From NCBI GenBank assembly GCA_037974665.1, contig CM075771.1:23633425-23697424 (forward strand): a DNA stretch of 64,000 nt, read 5' to 3'. The notes under the pieces are model-generated. The model was not told where the DNA came from, did not search any database, and saw only the letters and a program-made list of their open reading frames with translations. Position 1 is the stretch's first letter. Each line of letters opens with the position of its first letter. Shown here one piece after another: positions 55,879 to 64,000 of the stretch. Both the position numbers and the translations under genes were made by a program. This DNA comes from Ehretia macrophylla (taxonomy: Eukaryota; Streptophyta; Magnoliopsida; Boraginales; Ehretiaceae).

Positions 55879-55913
55879 TGAGTTCATAAGGACTCACCCT
55901 CTTTTTGTCACAG
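55879..55913 (+). promoter_or_regulatory. LTR hairpin B and acceptor-like site (element E, 5' LTR)
   Basis: TGAGTTC pairs with GGACTCA around an ATAA loop, one pair being G-U. CTCAC is branch-point-like, and CACAG|G lies 17 nt after it. Repeated at 62727-62761 in the 3' LTR. Confidence 0.6.
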
Positions 55914-56603
55914 GTGAAGCAGATTTGGAATAGGTACCCAAAGAGAATGTGCCCGTTGATGATTCCTCAGAGTGATTACGTGCTTTATGTGCCTTGCTTG
56001 TCAGTGGCTGTTCTGTGAACGTTGTGTTTGCTTTAAAGAATACATATTTTGTTGATGTAAATGACCCCATTGTAATTTGGCTATAATTTTAGCTTGTACT
56101 AATTATAACTAGACAAACTCTTTATTTGGTTGTTTGTTTTCATTTTTTTTGATTAGTTGTTATCATAGGTGTTTAAACCACTAAATGAAGAATCATATAA
56201 TGAAACTCTATCTAACCTTACTTAGGTGCTTATGCATAAGCTAAGGGATAATAATTACTTGCAAGACAGGAATTGGCAAATAAACGGGACATAGTTATCA
56301 TGCTAGGCTTGTCAATCAAACAAGACTATCGAGATAAATTAGTAGGCATATCTATTGATAACAAAATAGGAAATTTTAGTTGGAATTGAATCAATGATTA
56401 AAGGTTTTGAGGCATTTTAGAAAATAGGTCAAACCAAAGGTCTTAAATACAGCCGTTATATTGTCGGTTTTCCAAAAAAAGTTTTGGAGCTCTAGGCCTA
56501 CGGTAAGCATTAAATCATAACAAAAGGCTATGAATGTGAAATAGTATAAATGAATTAGGTCATACCCTAGTCTAGCCTCCTTAGGTCGGGTTGGGGAGTG
56601 ACA

Positions 56604-58137
56604 CCTTATATTAGATTGGTATCAGAGCTTAGTTTGCTAACTAGGCATTAGTCGAGTTCAACTCTCGGACCGTAGTTAGAAGCCCTAAGGTAGTTTTGAT
56701 GTCTTGTTTATATGTGTTAATATGTGTTAATGTGCTTTAATTGCTTTGTGCATTGAATATCTCGTGCCTTTGTGGACCATATGTACTTTGTGTCATGCAC
56801 ACCGGCACGTTAATGCCCTCAATAATGCATACATGCTTTTATACTCCTTCATTGATACATGTGCATGTTACATAACCATGACTGACTGTTTATACACATA
56901 GATAGTTAGGATTAGGACTTTTAGGAAATTGAATTTATGCAGGAAGAACGAAAAGGCTCGGTTAGAGATTTCTCGCATCTTCACAGGTACTCGGTCTATC
57001 GTATGTATTATTGGATATACATATATAAAATGTGTATCACAGGTATAATTGTTGAGGTAAAGTTATCTCCTTATCTTGGAATACCCATACCTGTGATTAA
57101 GTTGTCAATTTTATAGCTATGAAGTTCTTGATCTTGTTAAACCGTTCTTCTAATTGTGGTTCAAGTGTAAAGGTTAATGACATACAAATTCCCTTAGGAT
57201 ATAAGAGTATACTATTAGATATGTAGAGTAGTATATATTCTCATGTGCTTATAGTGGAAGTTGACTTAGAGGTTGCTTTGAATCCATTTCTCACATCTTA
57301 AAATTGGCTTGATAGACTATCTAAGAAGTTAGCAATATACTCGTATGATTGAATCCTTACTTGATTAGAATTAAGCATTGATGATTCTTTAGTATAACAA
57401 GATATAGGGATGCTGGAATTGAGGAATTCACATAGCTAGAACTCGTGTTCGGAAGACTACACCTAAAATGTTAGGTCGAATAGAAGTGCAAGGTATTGAA
57501 TTATGCATTAGATGACTAACATTGCTAAAGGTCCTAAGTTGGATATTGGTGATATTAAGAATCATGGTATTAGTTTGGTGCCCTCGAATTTAGTTGTGAT
57601 TATGCAAAGTAAATCATTCTATACACTCGTTATTTGGATACCATAAAGGATATTAAGAAGCGTATATCCCTAAGTAATACCAATGGACCTAGTATATAAA
57701 CTATGGAAGTGAGATTAAAGCATCCGACTGCAAGTGGAGTCGTTAGGGTACGATTAGTAATCCTAAATACCTAATAGTGAGTATGCATGATGATTCGTGG
57801 TAAACCCTAGGACCTAAGGTCAATGATTCTTGATGTTCTTAGCTAGTTAAACATGTGAATGAGGAGAGTAAGATTTCATTTAGTTAAGATAGAGATGAAT
57901 TAGAGTCATGATGACCTAAGAGATTGCTGTTAGACAATTGTATTTATGTGCACCGTTTCACATCTAGAAACTAACGGTTGGTAGGCTTCGAATTGTGGTT
58001 GTTGAATAGAGGGTGGATTTTGTAGTGATAGTTAAATGAGTGGTTGATTACTTTTGAAGTTCTATTAGATTATGTTGTAGGATGACTTGTGGTTATAATT
58101 CTTATGATGACATAACCTTAAAGTTATTTCAGCCGTT
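56604..58137 (+). other. Element E internal region, first part: PBS and non-coding sequence
   Basis: TGGTATCAGAGC at 56617-56628 is the initiator-Met-type primer site. The following ~1.5 kb has stops in all frames, no recognised motif and ordinary AT-rich composition. It is probably untranslated leader or heavily decayed gag. Confidence 0.75.
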
Positions 58138-60044
58138 CACGATCTCAGTCGTTCTTCTTATAACTCCCCATTACTCTAGTTGGTATAGCTCCAAACGCCA
58201 TCACGATCTCAGCCGTTCTTCTTATAACTCCCTATTACTCATGCACCCAAAGTACCTCACTAGCCCTTCCCTCCATGACACCTCCGTCATGCGAGCTGGG
58301 GGTAGCCTCTGGTAGTCATGATGTTATCAACCCGACAGCCCGACGCTGCCCGATAGGTGGCACACACATACCAAGACTCAATAATAATAAACATCACATC
58401 ACAGGAGGACGACCTTTTCCGTTGACTATCTCTCAGTTCATCAATAATCAATCAATAATCATATTTTCATCAATATAACATCGAGTAATCAATTAAAATA
58501 ACAAACAACTAAGTTAGATGACAAAGTAGGCCATCCAACTTAACATGTGTTAAACACGTAATCTAACCCTAGTATAACTATTAACAACTCACAATTCAAT
58601 CACTCAAACACCACCCAATCATTTAAAGGCATAATTCAACATTTTAAAGAAACACAACCTAAACTTCAAATAATCATATCTTACATTCGAACAACTACAT
58701 TAGCCCTCTCGAAAACCAACCAAAACACATCAAAATCAAGCCCAACAACCCTAAAACCTCAATGCACCTAGGCCGAAATTTCTGTACTTTCACACCAATA
58801 TCGCAATCGAAAATTTGGCATTATAACAGCGCTACCACGTAATTAACAAACTTTTAAAAATTGACGGCAATCGATTCCAACCATTACAACTCAAAATATT
58901 CAACAATTGGCCAAACTATCAACTTTAAATACCCGAAAAAAAAAATTATGCTACAATGGTTCAAATCTTATAAGAATACATATAATCGATCCTTAATATG
59001 CACTGAGCAATAATATAACTTCAAATTAACATTCTAACGGTTCAATATTCAATTATATGCAAAAATATAAAAAATGACTTTTGAGATCTAGAATTTTTCT
59101 CTCACCTTTTATGTGTTTTGATGCAAGAAAGATGTAGAATAGATGCCCAACTAGTGAAATCAAGCTTTGAATGAAGTGATTTGGACTTAAATTGTAAAAT
59201 CTATGTGAAAAATGCTTTGAAAAGCCTTGAAAATGCCTTATTCTTCCTCCTTCTTGAACTCACGGTTTTGTGTGTGTTTTTGGGGTGTTTTTGGCTTGTT
59301 TTAATGTGTGTTGATGATATATAACTTAAGTCAACAAAATGGAAAAAGTCAAAGTTGAAGCCTTTGTTAGTTTTTTTGTATTTTCTAGTCTTTTAATTCA
59401 TTTCCTAGACTATTTTTTCTCAAAACATTTATGTAACCCTTAGATTTTTTTAAGTAGTTTATTTTTAGGTGACAAGATTTTTCTCATGCAAAGACTTTCA
59501 CCCGACTCAGCTAAAAACGCGATTTCTGCAAAAGAAAGTGAAAAGTCATATTATTTGTTTTCAAATGTCTTTTGAATGCACAATTAATCTAAAATCATTT
59601 AATACCACATATAAATACATTTATATTGATATATACTAGGTGAACAAAAGTCAAAGCAAGAATCGGGTTTAGAAGAAATTACTATTTGGCTAAAAAATGC
59701 TACTTTTTGCCAGAAAAGTCTATTTAAATTACTATTCCGTTTCAGAATCAATTTTTATCAAACATGGGTCTATTAATAATAGAGGAATAGGTTTTAAGAT
59801 GTTTAAAATACCCTTGTAAAAATTTTAGCGGACAAGTGTTCAAAACACTATTCACAAAAATCGTCAATAAAATTTCTGATGCCGTTTTTTATGAAAATTT
59901 CATGAATGCACACATAGCTTGTATTAGGAATATAAATCACATATTTAGCACATTCTAACTCATATAACACATAAACAGGTCAAATCACGCAAATCGAGGC
60001 AAAGACACGCAAATCGAGGTAAAGACAAAAACTGGGGTTTCACA
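58138..60044 (-). repeat. Inverted family-A LTR fragment inside element E
   Basis: Reverse-complemented, this matches family-A LTR from its start (TGTGAAACCCC at 60044) to about LTR position 1,790; the last ~670 bp are absent. It includes the hairpin-A sequence (about 58512-58542). At its truncated end, a 39-bp segment starting CACGATCTCAG occurs twice with a 64-bp period (58138 and 58202). No TSD is visible, so it is a truncated or rearranged insertion rather than a clean solo LTR. Confidence 0.85.
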
Positions 60045-60559
60045 TAATGAATCTCAATGGTCTTCCTCCTTGATTATGAGTATGAAGGTTAACGAAGCTA
60101 GGAAAGAATGTTAGCAAATAGGAGCCTGTAACCGGGAGACTAGTCATTAGAAAATTTGCTAACCTAAGGTACCTACGAGATAATCACTATGATACTATCG
60201 ATAGACGACTTGAGATGGATTAGTTTGTTTGGTGAGTTCTTCTTGAAGATAAGGTCGTATTGTGGAAATGATCCATAACTTGTGTATGTCCTACGTGTTA
60301 ACAATTTTGAAGCTAGTTGATAGGATATGTAAATCAGATATAGACCTATCATCTTGAAATTAGGGTATGTCACAATAGGATCATGTTATTATTGCGATAT
60401 TCCTTTTGAGGTATGAATGCAAGATTGACACGATATAGGTCAAGATTTTGGAGTTATCGTTATGTTGTTAGAAAACCGATGCAGCTTTGATTACTATGCT
60501 CTGAGGTTCTAATCTTATTTCAGGAACTCGACCTTAAGATCAATTGGAGAAAATAGAGT
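60045..60559 (+). other. Element E internal region, second part: no recognisable gene
   Basis: About 500 bp between the inverted LTR fragment and the gag remnant. No open frame, motif or repeat was recognised; probably decayed gag or leader. Confidence 0.6.
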
Positions 60560-60690
60560 CGTTCGAAGGAACGAACTGTAAATGTAGGGGTCACACCGAA
60601 ATAAAAGATTGGAGAAACGTAGGAAGTGAATTGGTTGTGGTAAGAGAGATCACAGAACACGGGATGAAATGGAGTGGGAAAAAAAATAAC
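60560..60690 (+). pseudogene. Gag nucleocapsid (zinc-knuckle) remnant
   Basis: One frame reads CKCRGHTEIKDWRNVG, and a shifted frame reads IGCGKRDHRTRDE. Together they resemble the two CX2CX4HX4C knuckles and the WRN linker of Ty3/gypsy Gag, as in element D. At least one frameshift, a stop where a Cys is expected, and missing Cys residues show decay. Supported only by this motif pattern. Confidence 0.5.
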
Positions 60691-60707
60691 AAAGGTCAGA
60701 ATCCATC

Positions 60708-63451
60708 CTAACTAAGCTGGGATTTAAAGGAAATCAAGATACCACTCGGCCAAAGCAAGGAAAGAAGACCTTTTGTGCAATTTCTAGAGCATTTGTGCAT
60801 CTTCATCAATTAACTTGTAAGGTGAGGGTTAAACTCTTTTAAATGCTTTCAAAGTTTACATGCATGCTCTCATATGGCTATATTTACCTCTGTAGTTTTT
60901 GTATATGTGTGTATATGATCTTATCTTCTCATGCATGGCATGATAATGGCTAGAATTTGAAGATAGGTAAAAACGTTTTTTTGTTGGCAGTTTTCTGATC
61001 TTGAGGTACGAAGTGCATTTGGCTTAGTAAACCTTGATAAAAATATGTGAAAATTGGTAGGCTACTAGTTTTGTCAGTTATGAACATTTTTTGTAGAAAT
61101 AGGCTATGGCCAATTTTGACTCTAAGAGCCTCCAAAATGGTCAAACATCGTGAGGTGTCTAAATGTGGAAAAATTGGAAAAAGGAAATAGGTTTCTGGCA
61201 GATTACTGACTTTATAGAACCAAGTATTTTTTACCTAGTAAATGTTGATATAAATGCATGAAACTTGGTTAGTTGATAGATTTTGCAGTTCTGGACATGT
61301 TTGTCAGAAATAGACCAAAGCCAATTCTGACTCTAAGACCCTCATAAATGGCAAAAGTCGTAATGTGTCTAAAACTGGACAGTTTTGCGTAGTCTCACGG
61401 TTTTGGCCATAACTCCTAAGTCCGAACTCCAAATGATGCGAGGTTTGTTCCTAGATGTAAATCACTCATTAAGATTCAATTTGACATTTGGTTCACAGAA
61501 ATTGGAGATTATTTGCTTGTCTAATCGATAGTGAGAAAACAGACCATTGCAGTGAGGTTTTTGTTTAGTGATATGCTTAGAATCATGTTGAGACCTTGCT
61601 TGAGGTATTGAATGCTTGGAATTGTGGCACGTAGATGTTGTGTCGACTGTTGTGGTTGGTTGAGGTTGCTTAATTTGGTTGATGCATGCCTTGGGATGAT
61701 TAATTGATGAATGGTTTGCTTAATCGCATGTTTAAGCACGGAATTGAGGCCCTAACGCTTATGACTATTTGCTAAGAGATGATCTATTGGTTAAATGTGT
61801 TAAAATTGTGTGGTTAATAGGCTGCCCGTAGTTGTCCTCATAGCTTTAAATCTGATTTCCGATGATTTCATGTTGCTAAGTGAGCTATTCTTGCATCCGG
61901 TCTCGTATAAATGTCGTTGCATTCTTGTATAATGTTAATACTTGATACGTGAACCCCGAAATGAGTTATATGACTTGATTTATATGTGTTACTTGGCTGC
62001 CCGTTTAATGTTCATATAACTCTACGTGTTCTACAAAGTGAAACTTCATGTCAAGCATGCCTCATTCGTTTACTTGGCAATATGTAGTCTTGAAATTGCT
62101 CGGAGGCAACCTACTTTGTTGACTTCCTAATGTGAAATGTTAAATGGCATAAATGGGCATTGCATACAAGGTTGCAACCTTTCATTGTGGCATGGTAGCG
62201 TTTCATGAAAGCCGGGCGGCATAGGGCTTGCCGGTGCTCCCATGACTACCATGGTCCAATTCCCTCTCTCGCTTGGCATTCCACCCCCAGAGAGTTGGGC
62301 CGTAGGTTTGGTGTCCATCCGGAGTATACCCATTTGGAGTGATAAGTGGATGATTGATGCTGGCTACAACAATGGTTATTGGAAATGAACTTGAAAGCAA
62401 AAGTGTAATGTATCACTTGAACGGCAGGAACTAAGTGCTATGCGGGGCAAAGTGCTACACCCAAAAGCGGTGGGAGCTACCTCTTGAGCCCGTAAGAGTC
62501 ACCTCTAGAGTCTTGTACGTATCAAAACGTATCCTTTTACTATGTGTTTAAGTACTCTCGCTTGGTTCCTAGAGGGCCTCAGGGAGGAAAGACGGGTAAA
62601 TGTGTTCCTTTATATTTATGTATTGTTATGAACTTACTTATTTTATTTGACATGTTTTCAAAGGAGTTTTCACAAAGTTAACCAGAAAAGGATTTTCAAA
62701 ACCTTGTCACTTGTTCCCCCCCTCGCTGAGTTCATAAGGACTCACCCTCTTTTTGTCACAGGTGAAGCAGATTTGGAATAGGTACCCGAAGAGAATGTGC
62801 CTGTTGATGATTCCTCGGAGTGATTACGTGTTTTATGTGCCTTGCTTGTCAGTGGTTGATCTGTGAACGTTGTGTTTGCTTTGAAGACTACTTATTTTGT
62901 TGATGTAAATGACCCCGTTGTAATTTGGGTCTAATTTTAGCTTGTACTAATTATAACTGGACAAACTATTTATTTGGTTGTTTGCTTTCATTTTTTTTTA
63001 TTAGTAGTTATCACAAGTGTTTAAACCACTAGATGAAGAAGCATATAATGAAACTCTATCTAACCTTGCTTAGGTGCTTAAGCGTAAGCTAAGGGATAAT
63101 AAGTACTTGCAAGACAGGAACTGGCAAATAAACGGGACATAGTTATCATGCTAGGCTTGTCAATCAAACGAGACTATCGAGATAAATTAGTAGGCATATC
63201 TATTGATAACAAATTAGGAAATTTTAGTTGGAATTGAATCAATGATCAAAGGTTTTGAGGCGTTTTAGAAAATAGGTCAAACGAAATGTCTTAAATACAG
63301 CAGTTATGCTGTCCGTTTTTTGGAAAAACTTTTGGAGCTCTAGGCCAACGTTAAGCATTAAATCATAACAAAAGGCTAAGAATGTGAAATACTATAAATG
63401 AATTAGGTCAGACCTTAGTCTAGCCTCCTTAGGTCGGGTTAGGGCGTCACA
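60708..63451 (+). repeat. Element E 3' LTR, 5' truncated
   Basis: Aligns to the 5' LTR from 53889 onward, starting CTAACTAAGCTGGG. It lacks LTR positions 1-1121, including the donor-like site. Unlike the 5' copy it holds a diverged tandem duplication of ~200 bp (about 60965-61165 and 61166-61370, each with TTGGTAG/TTGGTTAG, TTTTGACTCTAAG-type words) and a single hairpin A. Terminus GGGCGTCACA, where the usual TGACA has become TCACA. Confidence 0.9.
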
Positions 63452-63456
63452 AAGCG

Positions 63457-63518
63457 TGCTTGGGCGAGAGTAGTACAAGGATGGGTGACCCCGTGGGAAG
63501 TCCTCGTGTTGCACCCCC
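63457..63518 (+). pseudogene. 5S rRNA gene copy 44, displaced last 62 nt
   Basis: TGCTTGGGCGAGAGTAG through GTTGCACCCCC, positions 59-120 of the copy that starts at 52710. Confidence 0.93.
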
Positions 63519-63931
63519 CTTTTCGTTTTGTTTTTTTCCACTTGTTCAGGCTTGCCAAAATGCTTTATCCGTCACATTTCTATTATCGAGTCCCACGACA
63601 TTTTGGGCAAGACAACTTCACTTCGTGTAGAGGCTAGGCTCGCAAACCGAGGGCATGGGGCTTGTGACCAGGTCTCCGTCATTCTGGTACCCATAACTTT
63701 TGGTCCATAAGGAGTTATGCGGCGCACAACGTATCCTTGGAAAGCTCTCTGAGAGCTCTACGATGGGGACAGTAAGCCTGCTCGGCTGCGCCTATTTTCG
63801 GGGCCCAAGATCGAAAGTTTTAATCAGTTTCAGGCCACTTTTCTTCTTTTTGCGCTGTTTCTTCATCCCGGAGCGTTCGTCGGGAGACGAGAAAAGGACG
63901 TCACATAAGGGCTTTGCGCCCTCAACATGAC

Positions 63932-64000
63932 GGGTGTGATCATACCATCAATAATGGACCAGATCCCATCAGAACTACGAAGTTAAGCATGTTTGGGCGA
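63932..64000 (+). rRNA. 5S rRNA gene copy 45, cut by window end
   Basis: First 69 nt. GTGATC, CATCAATAATGGACCAGATCC, AACTACGAAG, AAGCATGTTTGGGCGA. The rest lies outside the window. Confidence 0.93.

Larger units (their letters stand above)
52768..56603 (+). repeat. Element E 5' LTR
   Basis: 3,836 bp from TGTGAGGCCC to GGGAGTGACA. It begins with a ~400-bp stretch of loosely repeated TTACGTGCCTT-type words (about 52790-53170), then a CT-rich leader (about 53610-53760), donor-like TTAG|GTAAGG (GT at 53824), two copies of hairpin A within a 184-bp tandem duplication (55071-55096 and 55255-55280), a GC-rich module (about 55363-55470), hairpin B (55879-55896) and acceptor-like CACAG|G (55912-55913). 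Confidence 0.92.
52768..63451 (+). mobile_element. Element E: composite, non-autonomous LTR retrotransposon
   Basis: 10,684 bp between AAGCG copies (52763-52767 and 63452-63456). 5' LTR 52768-56603, PBS 56617-56628, internal region with an inverted family-A LTR fragment (about 58138-60044), a gag zinc-knuckle remnant (about 60560-60690), then a 3' LTR that lacks its first ~1,121 bp (60708-63451). No protease, RT, RNase H or integrase was found. The simplest reading is a deletion running from gag into the 3' LTR, which also took the PPT. 5S sequence resumes in register (unit 533 bp after excision). Confidence 0.92.
63452..64000 (+). repeat. 5S rDNA array, block 5
   Basis: AAGCG (TSD copy), remaining part of gene copy 44, a normal spacer, and the beginning of copy 45 at the window edge. 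The array evidently continues to the right. Confidence 0.95.

Noticed and set aside
60560..60690. Functional zinc-finger gene
   Set aside because: The motif is split by a frameshift and has lost Cys residues; its place inside an LTR element makes a gag remnant far more likely.

Overview
The window is plant nuclear DNA, very probably angiosperm; I cannot name the species. It is one tandem array of 5S ribosomal RNA genes on the + strand, invaded by long LTR retrotransposons. I count 45 copies of a 120-nt 5S gene separated by spacers of about 410 bp, giving a repeat unit of about 531 bp. Array DNA lies at 584-2958, 20094-20742, 22975-29223, 39264-52767 and 63452-64000. Everything between these blocks is inserted retroelement. 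Removing each insertion plus one copy of its 5-bp target-site duplication (TSD) restores a 530-533 bp unit every time, which confirms the element boundaries independently.

Layout: (1) 1-583, the 5' part of a family-A LTR in reverse orientation, running off the left edge. (2) 2959-20093, element A (+), inside the 3' end of a 5S gene with TSD CCTAG; its 5' LTR carries nested element B (-) at 4335-11632 with TSD ATATT. (3) 20743-22974, solo LTR C (+) with TSD ACTTC. (4) 29224-39263, element D (+) with TSD AAGAC and a nearly intact gag-pol reading frame. (5) 52768-63451, composite non-autonomous element E (+) with TSD AAGCG, inside a 5S gene; it carries an inverted family-A LTR fragment and a decayed gag zinc-knuckle region. 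A and D encode Ty3/gypsy polyproteins in the order Gag, zinc knuckles, protease, reverse transcriptase, RNase H, integrase and C-terminal chromodomain-like tail. With an initiator-Met-type primer site and 2.2-3.8 kb LTRs, this fits the chromovirus (Tekay/Del-like) lineage. No host protein-coding gene was recognised; most short ORFs are spacer or LTR reading frames.

The 5S array looks degenerate. Nearly every copy carries private substitutions, and most share a two-base change in helix II (gene positions 17 and 20) that makes CCATCAG occur twice in the gene. The array also shows higher-order duplications and deletions at short repeats.

The most interesting signal is in the LTRs. Families that otherwise align poorly share an ordered set of elements: a 5' splice-donor-like AGGTGAGRG; a hairpin with the invariant loop CTACTTT and compensating stem changes; a GC-rich structured module; a second covarying hairpin (CGCTGAG...CTCAY) ending on a branch-point-like sequence; an acceptor-like CAGG 17-24 nt further on; and a short reading frame. 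This suggests a conserved, structure-controlled leader intron inside the LTRs, which I could not match to anything described.
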